The notes: generated from the letters alone by a model not told the origin. A stretch of 64,000 nucleotides of DNA from Streptomyces sp. SID12488 (GCF_010548275.1 NZ_JAAGLT010000003.1:390957-454956); one strand, 5' to 3'. Shown: positions 34,140 through 43,020, counted from the first letter of the stretch. Numbers and translations are program-made.

Positions 34140-34240
34140 TTGTTCCGCGCCAATGTACGCAGCATCACTCACGAAGGGTTATGGTGGAAGCCCCCCCTCG
34201 GGCCGGTCCGTATCCCCCCCACGGACCGGCCCGTTTTTTG
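34140..34240 (+). ncRNA. Candidate 6C-type small RNA
   Basis: The 3' part has two runs of seven C. The first (34191-34197) follows CACGAAGGGTTATGGTGGAA. The second (34214-34220) fills the loop of a perfect 12-bp stem, GGGCCGGTCCGT (34200-34211) and ACGGACCGGCCC (34221-34232), followed by G and six T. Two C-rich loops plus a terminal stem and U run are the hallmark of the actinobacterial 6C RNA. A true U run is rare in Streptomyces, which supports a dedicated RNA. The 5' end is not visible; about 34140 is a guess. Confidence 0.6.
34200..34239 (+). terminator. Rho-independent terminator with C-rich loop
   Basis: A 12-bp perfect stem with loop ATCCCCCCC is followed by GTTTTTT. It forms the 3' end of the candidate 6C RNA and would also stop transcription entering the isoprenyl transferase leader. 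Confidence 0.85.
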
Positions 34241-34574
34241 TGCCCGGCCGGAGCAGCTGGATACCGCCGCTCTCCGACCCGCTTCTCCCGAGCCTCTTCT
34301 CCCGGCCTTTCCCCTCCCGTCTTCTCCACTTCTCCGCGCCTCCGCGCCTCCCTCCTCTCCTCGCTCCTCCCGGGAGCCAGGGTCCCCTTTGCCCACCCGT
34401 GTCCCTCCTGGGCGCGAGGCCCCCGTTCCCCCGGGCGCAAGGACCACCTTCCCGCAGCGGTACGCTTCCCCTCCGGGGATCGCCACCCCCGAGGACCGCC
34501 ACACGGGCAGGGATCGCGCCAGGGATTGCGCCCGGCCGCGCCTGCCCGATCCGTACGGAGGGGCTGACAAACAC

Positions 34575-35351
34575 GTGAACCTGCGCGACAACCTGCGCCG
34601 ACTGCTGGTCAGGGTCTACACACGCAGGGTGGAGGGCCACCTCGACCACGACCAGGTGCCCAAGCACATCGGCGTCATCGTGGACGGCAACCGGCGCTGG
34701 GCGAAGGCGGCGGGCTCCACCACCGCCCAGGGGCACCGGGCCGGCGCGGACAAGATCGAGGAGTTCCTCGGCTGGTGCTCCGAGACCGATGTCGAGGTCG
34801 TCACCCTCTGGCTGCTCTCCACGGACAACGTCAACCGTCCGCCGGAGGAACTCGCGCCGCTCCTCGAGATCATCGAGAACGTCGTGACCTCCCTCGCCGC
34901 CGACGGCCGCTGGCGCGTCCACCACGTCGGCAACCTCGACCTGCTCCCCGGGCAGCTGCAGACCCAGCTCAAGGAGGCCGAGGAAGCCACCGCGCACGTG
35001 ACGGGCGGGATACTGGTCAACGTCGCCATCGGCTACGGCGGCCGGCAGGAGATCGCCGACGCCGTGCGCTCGATGATGCTCGACGCCCACGACAAGGGCA
35101 CCTCGCTGGAGGAACTCGCCGAGAACGTCGACATCGACCTGATCGGCAAGCACCTCTACACCAGCGACCAGCCCGACCCCGACCTCGTCATCCGAACCAG
35201 CGGCGAGCAGCGGCTGTCCGGGTTCATGCTCTGGCAGACGGCCCACTCGGAGTACTACTTCTGCGAGGTCTTCTGGCCGGCCTTCCGCAAGGTCGACTTC
35301 CTGCGCGCCATGCGCGACTACGCGGCCCGCCACCGGCGTTTCGGCGGCTGA
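34575..35351 (+). CDS. uppS: Isoprenyl (cis-prenyl) transferase, UppS family
   Basis: The 258-aa product has the cis-prenyltransferase motifs: VPKHIGVIVDGNRRWAKAAG with the Mg-binding Asp, VTLWLLSTDNVNRP, GYGGRQEIADAV and VIRTSGEQRLSGFMLWQ, then EVFWPAFRKVDFLRAM. It condenses isopentenyl diphosphate with an allylic diphosphate to give a Z-polyprenyl chain, such as the undecaprenyl carrier for cell wall. Streptomyces have two such enzymes; this one is like the mycobacterial Rv1086 short-chain form. GTG 34575 has GGAGGGG about 10 bases upstream. The leader holds the candidate 6C RNA. Confidence 0.9.
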   Translation: MNLRDNLRRLLVRVYTRRVEGHLDHDQVPKHIGVIVDGNRRWAKAAGSTTAQGHRAGADKIEEFLGWCSETDVEVVTLWLLSTDNVNRPPEELAPLLEIIENVVTSLAADGRWRVHHVGNLDLLPGQLQTQLKEAEEATAHVTGGILVNVAIGYGGRQEIADAVRSMMLDAHDKGTSLEELAENVDIDLIGKHLYTSDQPDPDLVIRTSGEQRLSGFMLWQTAHSEYYFCEVFWPAFRKVDFLRAMRDYAARHRRFGG

Positions 35352-35708
35352 TCCCGGCTGATCCCGGCTGAAACCGGTCTGGCCCGGAAACCAGCCTCCA
35401 GGATGAAATTCACACCCTCTGGGACAGAAGTAACAAGGAGTTCACCAGCGCGCCGCCCTGCGGTGTGGCATGGCCGCGCATGTTCGAGGGCATAAGCCAA
35501 GCAGGTCGACACCCGAACCACGGGTGTCGTATCTCAGCAGACGGCACGGGGCCGTCCGCCCGGGAGGCCCTTTGCACCAGCCCGACCGTGTGGTCACAGC
35601 ACGGGCGAACAGGCGGAGGGCCGGTTCTCGGCCCGCGCACTGGGGCCGTCGACCGGTCCAGATCTCCTTCGTCGCTCCCCGACCTCATCCGAGGGGGTAC
35701 GTCCTTCC
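35352..35708. other. Intergenic region before phoH-like gene
   Basis: There is no supported gene in these 357 bases. An ORF continues through the following gene in another frame but is a shadow. Near 35430 AACAAGGAG looks like a ribosome site, yet no start codon with an open frame follows. Confidence 0.4.
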
Positions 35709-37034
35709 GTGGTGACCAGCACAAAGCGCCGTATGCCAGACCGGCGCACCTATGTCATCGACACCAGCGTCCTGCTGGCCGACCCAGGCGCCCTGAACCG
35801 CTTCGAGGAGCACGAAGTCGTGCTGCCGATCGTCGTGGTCACGGAGTTGGAGGCCAAACGGCACCATCCCGAACTCGGCTACTTCGCCCGGCAGGCCCTG
35901 CGCATGCTGGACGAGTTCCGCGTCCGGTTCGGCCGACTCGACGCCCCGATTCCGATCGGGGAGTTGGGTGGGACCCTCCGTGTCGAGCTCAACCACTCGG
36001 ACCCCAGCGTGCTGCCAAGCGGCTATCGCCTGGGGGACAACGACTCCCGCATCCTCGCGGTCGCCCGCAATCTGCAGGCCGAGGGGTACGACGTCACAGT
36101 CGTGTCGAAGGACCTGCCGCTCAGGATCAAGGCCTCGTCCGTCGGGCTCCTCGCCGAGGAGTACCGCGCGGAGCTGGCCATCACGGGCTCCTCCGGCTGG
36201 ACCGGAATGTCCGAACTGACCCTGCCCGGCGAACAGGTCGACCTCCTCTTCGAGGAAGGGCACGCCTACGTCCCCGAGGCCGCCGAACTGCCGGTGCACA
36301 CCGGTCTGACGATCCAGTCGGAGCGCGGCAAGGCCCTGGGTCGCGTCACGGCCGAGGGCAACGTCCGCCTCGTACGCGGGGATCGCGAGGTGTTCGGTAT
36401 CAAGGGGAGGAGCGCCGAGCAGCGGATCGCGCTCGACATCCTTCTCGATCCGGACATCGGGATCGTGTCGATGGGCGGCCGGGCAGGTACCGGCAAGTCG
36501 GCGCTGGCGCTGTGCGCCGGTCTGGAGGCCGTGCTGGAGCGGCGGCAGCACCAGAAGGTGATGGTCTTCCGGCCGTTGTACGCGGTGGGCGGTCAGGAGC
36601 TCGGCTATCTGCCCGGTTCCGAGTCCGAGAAGATGGGCCCCTGGGCCCAGGCGGTCTTCGACACGCTGTCCGCGGTCACCAGCCGCGAGGTCATCGAGGA
36701 GATCACCGCGCGCGGCATGCTCGAAGTGCTGCCCCTCACCCACATCCGCGGCCGGTCGCTCCACGACGCGTTCGTGATCGTGGACGAGGCGCAGTCGCTG
36801 GAGCGGAACGTCCTGCTCACCGTGCTGTCCCGAATCGGCGCCAACTCCCGGGTGGTTCTCACCCATGACGTGGCACAACGGGACAATCTACGGGTCGGCC
36901 GCTACGACGGTGTCGTGGCCGTCGTCGAGAAGCTGAAGGGGCACCCGCTCTTCGCGCATGTCACCCTCAACCGGTCCGAGCGGTCCCAGATCGCGGCCCT
37001 GGTGACCGAAATGCTGGAGGACGGGCACATCTGA
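35709..37034 (+). CDS. phoH: PIN domain-PhoH ATPase (PhoH2/YlaK type)
   Basis: The 441-aa protein joins an N-terminal PIN RNase domain ([18 protein letters not shown] at 14-31, with [19 protein letters not shown] and [12 protein letters not shown] acidic residues) to a C-terminal PhoH ATPase (Walker [15 protein letters not shown] near 256-269; [11 protein letters not shown]alker [11 protein letters not shown]). PhoH2 proteins unwind and cut RNA. In mycobacteria this gene lies near an isoprenyl transferase, fumarase and glpX, as here. Tandem GTGs at 35709 and 35712 are possible starts, with GAGGGGG 12 bases upstream. Confidence 0.9.
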   Translation: MVTSTKRRMPDRRTYVIDTSVLLADPGALNRFEEHEVVLPIVVVTELEAKRHHPELGYFARQALRMLDEFRVRFGRLDAPIPIGELGGTLRVELNHSDPSVLPSGYRLGDNDSRILAVARNLQAEGYDVTVVSKDLPLRIKASSVGLLAEEYRAELAITGSSGWTGMSELTLPGEQVDLLFEEGHAYVPEAAELPVHTGLTIQSERGKALGRVTAEGNVRLVRGDREVFGIKGRSAEQRIALDILLDPDIGIVSMGGRAGTGKSALALCAGLEAVLERRQHQKVMVFRPLYAVGGQELGYLPGSESEKMGPWAQAVFDTLSAVTSREVIEEITARGMLEVLPLTHIRGRSLHDAFVIVDEAQSLERNVLLTVLSRIGANSRVVLTHDVAQRDNLRVGRYDGVVAVVEKLKGHPLFAHVTLNRSERSQIAALVTEMLEDGHI

Positions 37035-37108
37035 CCCTGTTGGGAGGATAGGGACCCGCTCGGGCAATTGGGCAATTGCGTCCGGTTACCCTGGAGTTCA
37101 CGGAATGA

Positions 37109-37148
37109 GCGCCGTCCGGCAAAGGCGAAGAGCCTAGCCGGGCGGCGC
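37109..37148 (+). terminator. Extended hairpin after phoH-like gene
   Basis: GCGCCGTCCGGC (37109-37120) pairs with GCCGGGCGGCGC (37137-37148) with one G-U pair, and the interior AGGC/GCCT adds a second stem. It begins 75 bases after the stop and lacks a T run. Confidence 0.65.
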
Positions 37149-37191
37149 TTCCATGTCTGCGGCTTTCCTCAAATCACCTGGGACAAACGAG

Positions 37192-37207
37192 GTGTGAGCT
37201 TTCACAC
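37192..37207. promoter_or_regulatory. Short dyad GTGTGA-TCACAC
   Basis: Six-base arms GTGTGA and TCACAC flank GCTT in the gap upstream of the transglycosylase. TGTGA-N-TCACA is the core recognised by CRP-type regulators, though the usual spacer is six bases and here it is four. Confidence 0.35.
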
Positions 37208-37491
37208 GCAACTCAGAATTGCCACCCGGCGTCCTGGTGCGGCAGAGTCTCACTCCTGTCAGGCCCCGCATACGACACATCTGTACCGCCAGTAGTACGG
37301 CAGCACCGAAGCACCGCCTTCAACTCCATACCGTCGTCGTATGCCGCCCGCGCACCACGTGGCGCTCCCCGTAAAGGAGTTGCCCATCGGGCCCGTGTCT
37401 CCCGTGACCGCGCAGTTGGGAGGCCAGTGTCTTGGGGGCAAGATTGCGTCCGCCAGGGTCACCGAAGCGGGCGATGCTGGAAGGAAACCGT

Positions 37492-38199
37492 GTGAGCCGG
37501 ATTTCGGTCCGGGGACTCGCAGTGGCCTCGGCCACCGCGGTCACCGCTGTCGGCGCAGTTACAGGTGTGGCCTCGGGCAGCACCGGAACCCCCAACGATG
37601 CCGAGGCCTTGGTAGCCGACACCACGCTGCTCACGGACATTCCCGTGGGTTCTCAGGCCGAGGTGCAGACCGCCTCCCTGACGCAGCAGGCCGACTTCCA
37701 GGCCATCGCCGCCGACGCCACCGCCAAGAAGGACATCGAGGAGTCTGCCCGCAAGCAGGCTGCCAAGGACGCGGTCGCCAAGCAGAAGGCGGCAGAGAAG
37801 GCCGCCGAGAAGGCCGAGGCAGAGGCCAAGGCGCGCAAGGAAGCGGAAGCGGCGGCCAGCCGTTCCGCGACGCGTGACGCGTCCAGCTTCCCCGTGCAGG
37901 CGTCGTACACGATCTCCCAGGTGCAGGACATGGCACGCGCGATCGTCCCGGCGGACCAGTTCCAGTGCTTCAGCAACATCGTGGACCACGAGTCCAGCTG
38001 GAACTATCAGGCGGACAACCCCAGTTCCGACGCGTTCGGTCTTGTGCAGGCGCTTCCGGGTTCCAAGATGTCCTCGGCGGGTGCCGACTGGGCGACGAAC
38101 CCGGCCACCCAGATCAAGTGGGGCCTGAGCTACATGAACGGCCGCTACGACAGCCCGTGCGGCGCGTGGAACTTCTGGCAGGCCAACCACTACTACTGA
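37492..38199 (+). CDS. Secreted lytic transglycosylase (SLT domain)
   Basis: The 235-aa product has a signal peptide (residues 1-30), an Ala/Lys/Glu coiled-coil region (about 75-125, VAKQKAAEKAAEKAEAEAKA) and a C-terminal SLT-type domain (about 138-235; QFQCFSNIVDHESSWNYQA with the catalytic Glu in DHESSW, AFGLVQALPG, NPATQIKWGLSYMNGRY). It cleaves the glycan strand of peptidoglycan and is like the SwlA-C proteins involved in spore germination and growth. GTG 37492 has GGAAGGA 4-6 bases upstream; ATG 37474 is in frame. Its distance from phoH and hairpin points to its own promoter. Confidence 0.88.
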   Translation: MSRISVRGLAVASATAVTAVGAVTGVASGSTGTPNDAEALVADTTLLTDIPVGSQAEVQTASLTQQADFQAIAADATAKKDIEESARKQAAKDAVAKQKAAEKAAEKAEAEAKARKEAEAAASRSATRDASSFPVQASYTISQVQDMARAIVPADQFQCFSNIVDHESSWNYQADNPSSDAFGLVQALPGSKMSSAGADWATNPATQIKWGLSYMNGRYDSPCGAWNFWQANHYY

Positions 38200-38241
38200 G
38201 CCGTTCCGCACCTTTCGCGCTCAGTCGTCTCAACCTTTCCG

Positions 38242-38270
38242 AGCCCCTCACCGTCCTTCGGTGAGGGGCT
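38242..38270. terminator. 11-bp terminator hairpin after lytic transglycosylase
   Basis: AGCCCCTCACC and GGTGAGGGGCT form a perfect 11-bp stem with a seven-base loop, 42 bases after the stop codon. Confidence 0.78.
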
Positions 38271-38369
38271 TCGGCCATGTACGGTCGGATGCGGACCGCT
38301 GCTCCCGAGGCTCCGGAGGCTTTGGGGAGAAGGATGGGCAGAGGGAGATACGGGGGACGAGGGCGCATC

Positions 38370-39881
38370 ATGTCGCGAGTGCCGCAGTGGCTCGGCCGGG
38401 TCGGCGTCCGGCTCACCGAGATGGGTGAGCGGCTGGACGCGCGCCGGGCCGAGGTGGAGAAGGAGCACGCGGACGACGGGGACCCGCCGTACGGCACTCC
38501 GGCACCGCCGGACACCTCACCGCCCGAGCGCGGGTACGAGCACGGGTACGAGGCGCAGGAACAGCCTCCCCGCGCGGCTACCACCACCACCCCGACGGGC
38601 CCCGGCGCGCTCGCCGTGCGGCCCGAGCCCGCCTCCGTCGTCCCGTGGGGCGTCCGGGTCGCCGCCGAGGCAGGCTGGCGGCTGCTGGTGCTCGCGGGCA
38701 CTCTCTGGGTGCTGATGCGGGTCATCAGCGCGGTCCAACTCGTCGTCTTCGCCTTCGTGGTGGCGCTGCTCATCACCGCGCTGCTCCAGCCCGCGGTCGC
38801 CCGCCTCACCCGTTGGGGCATGCCGCGCGGGCCCGCGACCGCGCTGACCGCGATCCTCGGGTTCGTCGTGATGGGGCTGATCGGCTGGTTCGTGGCCTGG
38901 CAGGTCATCGAGAACACCGACCAGCTCTCCGACCAGGTCCAGGACGGCGTCGACGAACTGCGCAACTGGCTGCTCAACAGCCCCTTCCACGTCACCGACA
39001 AGCAGATCAACAAGATCGCCGAGAATCTGCGCGACGCGATCGGCGCCAATACGGACCAGATCACGTCGGTGGGTCTGGAGGGCGTCACGGTCGTCGTCGA
39101 GGCGCTGACCGGCATACTGCTGGCCGCCTTCTCGACGCTCTTCCTGCTCTACGACGGCAAGCGCATCTGGGAGTGGACGCTGAAGCTGGTTCCGGCGGCG
39201 GCCCGTCCCGGTGTCGCCGGCGCCGGTCCGCGAGCGTGGCGCACGCTGACGGCGTATGTGCGGGGCACGGTGATAGTGGCTCTGATCGACGCCATCTTCA
39301 TCGGCATCGGCATCTACTTCCTGGACGTGCCGATGGCCGTCCCGCTGGCCGTCTTCATCTTCCTGTTCTCCTTCATCCCGCTGGTCGGCGCGGTCGCCTC
39401 GGGCGCTCTGGCGGTGGTGGTGGCGCTGGTGACCCAGGGCGTCTTCACGGCGGTGCTGGTGGTCGCCGTGGTGCTGGCCGTGCAACAGATCGAGGGTCAC
39501 ATCCTGCAGCCGTTCATCCTGGGCCGGGCGGTCCGGGTCCACCCGCTGGCGGTGGTGCTCTCGGTGGCGGCGGGCGGCATGGTGGCGGGGATCGGGGGCG
39601 CGGTGGTCGCCGTACCGCTGGTCGCGGTGACGAACACGGTCGTCGGCTATCTGCGCGTGTACTCCCAGGCGTACAACAACGCGTCGGACGCGCTGCGCCA
39701 CTCGCCAGGGCCGCACGGCTCCACCGCAGTGGACATCGCCTTGACCAGGGCCCAGCAGCAAACCCACCAGAGCGAGCGACCCCAACAGGCAGAGCAGACC
39801 GAGCAGGCAGGGCAAGCACGGCAGGCGGGGCAGCCGGAGCGGCCCGAACAGGCTTCGCCGCCGTCCGGCCCGGCTCAGTAG
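38370..39881 (+). CDS. AI-2E family permease
   Basis: The 503-aa protein has a disordered N-terminus (to about 88), then eight membrane helices in the AI-2E family arrangement (LVVFAFVVALLITALLQPAVARLTRWG, ILLAAFSTLFLLYDGKRIWEW, IFLFSFIPLVGAVASGALAV, GHILQPFILGRAVRVHPLAVVL). The family includes Na+/Li+ antiporters and the TqsA exporter; autoinducer export is not implied. The C-terminal 50 residues are Gln/Glu/Ala/Arg-rich repeats. ATG 38370 has GAGGG 6 bases upstream and is preferred to upstream ATGs. Confidence 0.87.
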   Translation: MSRVPQWLGRVGVRLTEMGERLDARRAEVEKEHADDGDPPYGTPAPPDTSPPERGYEHGYEAQEQPPRAATTTTPTGPGALAVRPEPASVVPWGVRVAAEAGWRLLVLAGTLWVLMRVISAVQLVVFAFVVALLITALLQPAVARLTRWGMPRGPATALTAILGFVVMGLIGWFVAWQVIENTDQLSDQVQDGVDELRNWLLNSPFHVTDKQINKIAENLRDAIGANTDQITSVGLEGVTVVVEALTGILLAAFSTLFLLYDGKRIWEWTLKLVPAAARPGVAGAGPRAWRTLTAYVRGTVIVALIDAIFIGIGIYFLDVPMAVPLAVFIFLFSFIPLVGAVASGALAVVVALVTQGVFTAVLVVAVVLAVQQIEGHILQPFILGRAVRVHPLAVVLSVAAGGMVAGIGGAVVAVPLVAVTNTVVGYLRVYSQAYNNASDALRHSPGPHGSTAVDIALTRAQQQTHQSERPQQAEQTEQAGQARQAGQPERPEQASPPSGPAQ

Positions 39882-39931
39882 GCGGCCGGTCGCCGCGCGG
39901 CGTGGTCGTGTCCAGGCGGGTGGAGCCCTGG

Positions 39932-40010
39932 AACCGGACGGCTCCGTGGCGCGCCCTTCGAGGGGCGCGGGGAACTGCGCGACCAGCCACAGCGAACCGG
40001 TGGTCGCCAC
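39932..40010 (+). repeat. REP-like dispersed element, copy B
   Basis: The core contains the GCGCCC-TTCGA-GGGCGC hairpin followed by GGGGAACTGCGCGACC. Copy C, 60 bases further on, is almost the same through CCGCAGCG/CCACAGCG and the flanking GGTCGCC. Both copies lie after the AI-2E gene. Confidence 0.8.
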
Positions 40011-40071
40011 GCGGCATGGCCGACACGGGCCGTTGCGGCTGGTCGACTCCATGGGGTCGAGCCGTGGGAAG

Positions 40072-40144
40072 GGACGGTTCCGTAGCGCGCCCTTCGAGGG
40101 GCGCGGGGAACTGCGCGACCGGCCGCAGCGGACCCGCGGTCGCC
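40072..40144 (+). repeat. REP-like dispersed element, copy C
   Basis: It has the same hairpin and GGGGAACTGCGCGACC core as copy B, in direct orientation, and runs to 8 bases before the M56 peptidase stop. The pair may form a bidirectional transcription stop. Confidence 0.8.
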
Positions 40145-40151
40145 CCGAAGG

Positions 40152-41090
40152 TCAGGCGAGGACTTTCAGGGCCGGGCCCAGAGCGATCAGCAGCGGGATC
40201 AGCGGGGCCAGGGCGGCGGCCAGGGTCGTGGCGGCGCGGTAGGGCGCCTCCAGGCGCGGCGGAGGCGCCAGGAGACGCTCGACACGGTCGCCCAGTTGCC
40301 CGCGGGTGCACGCGCAGGACAACACGCCCCGGTGCCGGTTGAGTTCGATCAGGGCGAGCGCGGTGGTGCGGTGGCCGCAGCGCCGGGACGCGGTGTCGTC
40401 GGCGGCCAGTTCGACCAGGCGGTGCGTCTGGTCCCGGAAGTGCGCGAAGACCGGGACGCGCGGGAAGCCGGTGGCCAGCGCCTGCGAGAGATGCAGCAGC
40501 CAGTCGTGGCGGGCGCGGGCATGGCCGAGTTCATGGGCGAGTACGGCGTCCAGCTCGTGGTCGGACAGTCGGCGCAACGCGCCCGTGGTGACGACGAGTT
40601 GGGGCGTCGGGCCGGACAGCAGCCAGGCGTCGGGATACTCGTCCTCCAGGACCAGCAGCGGCCCCTTGGCGGCCGGGAAACCGGCGGGCAGGTCCGGCGC
40701 GCGCTCCCGCAGGTGCACGCGCCGCAGCCGGCGCCGTCTGCGTGCCTCGGCGAGTTCCCGGGCGAGCATGGCGACCGTCCAGGCCGCCCCGCAGGCCAGC
40801 AGCAGCGTCAGCACGGTGAGCCAGACGGGCGCCCGCCCCAGCTGGTAGGCGGCGGTGACCGCAGGAGGCGCCGGCGCGAAGGCGTGGGCCCGGACGGTCC
40901 CGAACGCGGCCGTCGTGCCCAGCGACAGCGCGGCGAGACAGCACACCAGCACGGTGGCGACCAGGCACTGCCACACCCACAGCCCGAGCACCGGCTCCCG
41001 GTCGGGCCAGCCGGCCCGGGTCAGCACAGGCGGCAGGACAGCGGCGGCGGTCAGGGCGACGGCGGCCATCAGCGCCAGGGCGACGGTCAT
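40152..41090 (-). CDS. M56-family (BlaR1/MecR1-like) membrane metallopeptidase
   Basis: The 312-aa protein has four or five membrane helices and the zinc peptidase motif DAVLAHELGHARARHDW (HExxH near 188-192) with a downstream ELAADDTA third-ligand helix. M56 proteins resemble the signalling peptidase part of BlaR1 and are usually encoded next to a BlaI-type repressor. No BlaI gene is present on either side, so this copy stands alone. There is no C-terminal penicillin-binding domain. The signal and the target are unknown. Confidence 0.85.
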   Translation of the reverse strand: MTVALALMAAVALTAAAVLPPVLTRAGWPDREPVLGLWVWQCLVATVLVCCLAALSLGTTAAFGTVRAHAFAPAPPAVTAAYQLGRAPVWLTVLTLLLACGAAWTVAMLARELAEARRRRRLRRVHLRERAPDLPAGFPAAKGPLLVLEDEYPDAWLLSGPTPQLVVTTGALRRLSDHELDAVLAHELGHARARHDWLLHLSQALATGFPRVPVFAHFRDQTHRLVELAADDTASRRCGHRTTALALIELNRHRGVLSCACTRGQLGDRVERLLAPPPRLEAPYRAATTLAAALAPLIPLLIALGPALKVLA

Positions 41091-41237
41091 TGCGGGTGGC
41101 TCCCTCAGTCGGAGAAGGGCGGTCCTCGCGGCCGGTACGACGAAGGCGGCGACGAACGGAGTGAGGGTGCGCCCATTGTCGGACGTACCGCCTGCCGCGT
41201 CCAGTCACCTGTTCCGCCCCGCCCCGCCCGTGATCGC

Positions 41238-41771
41238 CTACTCGGCGAGGATCGCCTCCGCGTCCAGCGTCGTGCCGACGGCCTGGACGACCGCCGCGAT
41301 CCTGAACGCCTCCTGCACCGTCTCCCGGCCGATACCGGTACCCCGCAGCACCCGCTCGTGGGCGTCCAGGCAGGCGCCGCAGGCATTGATCGCCGACACC
41401 GCCACCGACCACAGCTCGACGTCGGTCCGCTCGACGCCCGGGTCACGGAGCGCGTTCGCCCGCAGACCGGCGCGCAGCCGCCCGTACTCCGGGTCGGAGA
41501 GCAGATGGCGGGTGCGGTGGAAGACGTTGTTCATCGCCATCACGGCGGCGGTCGACCGGGCGGCCGTGTACGCCTCGGGCGTCAGACGCGCCCTGGCCTC
41601 CGGCCCCAGCTCGCGCAGCACACGCGGCGAGCGGGACGCGATCGCGCACACCAGCAAGGTGCCCCACAGCTGCTGCCCGGTGAGCCCGGAGCGGTCGACG
41701 ACCGACCCCAGGTTGAGGCGCAGGTCCGCCGCGAAGTCAGGCAGGGCGGACTTCAGTTCCGCGAGGCCCAT
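41238..41771 (-). CDS. ahpD: Alkyl hydroperoxidase AhpD
   Basis: The 177-aa product matches AhpD: the catalytic E119 (DVELW), C131-G-A-C134 and H138 in [11 protein letters not shown] fit the mycobacterial enzyme. AhpD reduces AhpC through a lipoyl or thioredoxin-like route. ATG 41771 has GGTGAG 5 bases upstream; GTG 41777 is two codons earlier. It is divergent from oxyR, and its usual partner ahpC is missing from the space where it is normally found. Confidence 0.9.
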   Translation of the reverse strand: MGLAELKSALPDFAADLRLNLGSVVDRSGLTGQQLWGTLLVCAIASRSPRVLRELGPEARARLTPEAYTAARSTAAVMAMNNVFHRTRHLLSDPEYGRLRAGLRANALRDPGVERTDVELWSVAVSAINACGACLDAHERVLRGTGIGRETVQEAFRIAAVVQAVGTTLDAEAILAE

Positions 41772-41867
41772 ACCCACTCACCACCATTGATCAGAGGAAT
41801 CGTTACACTTGGTTGAGTCGATCAGTAAAAGCTATCAGTGGAACCTGTCAGTCAAAGGAAAAGTGGT

Positions 41868-42827
41868 GTGGGCGTGGCCGCCGCCAGGAACACCGACGGG
41901 CGCCGTCGGCCCAGTCTCGCCCAGCTGCGCGCATTCGCCGCCGTCGCCGAGCATCTGCACTTCCGGGACGCCGCTGCCGCGATCGGCATGAGCCAGCCCG
42001 CGCTCTCGGGTGCCGTCTCCGCGCTGGAGGAGACCCTCGGCGTCACCCTGGTGGAGCGCACCACCCGCAAGGTGCTGCTGTCGCCCGCCGGTGAGCGGCT
42101 CGCCGTACGCGCCCGGGCCGTGCTGGAGTCGGTCGCCGCGCTGATGGAGGAGGCCGAGGCCGTGCGCGCGCCCTTCACCGGGGCCCTGCGGCTCGGGGTG
42201 ATCCCGACCGTCGCGCCCTACCTCCTGCCCACCGTCCTGCGCCTCGTCCACGACCGCTACCCGGACCTCGACCTCCAGGTCCACGAGGAGCAGACCGCCG
42301 GACTCCTCGACGGACTCACCACCGGCCGCCTCGACCTGCTCCTGATCGCCGTCCCGACCGGGCTGCCCGGCATCCTGGAACTCCCCCTCTTCGACGAGGA
42401 CTTCGTGCTCGTCACGCCCCTCGGGCATCCCCTCGGCGGGCATACGGACATCCCGCGCGAGGCGCTTCGCGAACTCGACCTGCTCCTCCTGGACGAAGGG
42501 CACTGTCTGCGCGACCAGGCGCTCGACATCTGCCGGGAGGCCGGGCGGGCGGACGCCCCCGCCTCCACCACGGCCGCCGGTCTGTCCACCCTCGTCCAGC
42601 TCGTGGCCGGCGGCCTTGGCGTGACGCTGCTGCCGCACACCGCCGTCAAGGTCGAGGCGGGCCGCAGCGACCAGCTCAGCACCGGCCGCTTCGCCGCCCC
42701 GGCCCCGACCCGCCGGATCGGCCTCGCGATGCGCACGGGCGCCGTGCGGGGCGTGGAGTACGAGGAACTGGCGGCGGCCCTGCGGGAGGCGCTGAGGCCG
42801 CTGCCAGTGCGGGTGTGGGGCGACTGA
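41868..42827 (+). CDS. oxyR: OxyR hydrogen-peroxide-responsive LysR regulator
   Basis: The 319-aa product has a LysR HTH (LAQLRAFAAVAEHLHFRDAA through SQPALSGAVSALEE, 17-56) and an effector domain with the redox cysteines C213 and C222 in DEGHCLRDQALDIC, nine residues apart as in E. coli OxyR. Oxidation forms a disulphide that activates peroxide-defence genes. GTG 41868 has AAAGGAA 7 bases upstream; GTG 41838 is a longer option. The divergent promoter shared with ahpD spans about 96 bases. Confidence 0.92.
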   Translation: MGVAAARNTDGRRRPSLAQLRAFAAVAEHLHFRDAAAAIGMSQPALSGAVSALEETLGVTLVERTTRKVLLSPAGERLAVRARAVLESVAALMEEAEAVRAPFTGALRLGVIPTVAPYLLPTVLRLVHDRYPDLDLQVHEEQTAGLLDGLTTGRLDLLLIAVPTGLPGILELPLFDEDFVLVTPLGHPLGGHTDIPREALRELDLLLLDEGHCLRDQALDICREAGRADAPASTTAAGLSTLVQLVAGGLGVTLLPHTAVKVEAGRSDQLSTGRFAAPAPTRRIGLAMRTGAVRGVEYEELAAALREALRPLPVRVWGD

Positions 42828-43020
42828 ACAGGTGACTGAAACAGGTGACAGTTCGATCAAATGAGCGTCGAACAAAGACCGTTGAACGGCGAGAGATTTC
42901 AACTTCCGTCAGGTAGCAAGACCCCGGTCTGAATATGCGCCCGGACTGATACACATACCCCCTCAGTGCTACGCGTCAGGCGTATGTGCGAAATGCCGAT
43001 GAGCAGGGCCAAGGGGAGTG

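Larger units (their letters stand above)
33852..34574. other. Long leader and small-RNA region upstream of isoprenyl transferase
   Basis: No protein-coding gene is supported in these 723 bases. They contain the candidate 6C RNA (about 34140-34240) and, after it, a strongly pyrimidine-rich stretch (34265-34375, plus strand) with almost no purine runs. Small open frames, such as one from 34086 to 34139, have no convincing ribosome site. Confidence 0.5.
37035..37491. other. Intergenic region before lytic transglycosylase
   Basis: These 457 bases hold a hairpin that may end the phoH transcript (37109-37148), a 6-bp dyad (37192-37207) and no protein-coding gene. I looked for a c-di-AMP (ydaO-type) riboswitch, as is common before Streptomyces wall hydrolases, but the conserved pieces were not seen. 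A long 5' leader of the transglycosylase mRNA is likely. Confidence 0.45.

Noticed and set aside
35465..36868. A 467-aa frame overlapping phoH
   Set aside because: It is an Arg-rich shadow of the PIN-PhoH gene in another frame.
37035..37491. A ydaO-type c-di-AMP riboswitch before the lytic transglycosylase
   Set aside because: Such riboswitches are common before Streptomyces wall hydrolases, so I searched the leader. The conserved GGGUGAA and CCGAACCCGACAGCU pieces are absent; only a terminator-like hairpin and a small dyad are present.
38370..39881. Autoinducer-2 export system
   Set aside because: The family name comes from TqsA, but most members are ion antiporters or of unknown role, and no other quorum-sensing gene is near.
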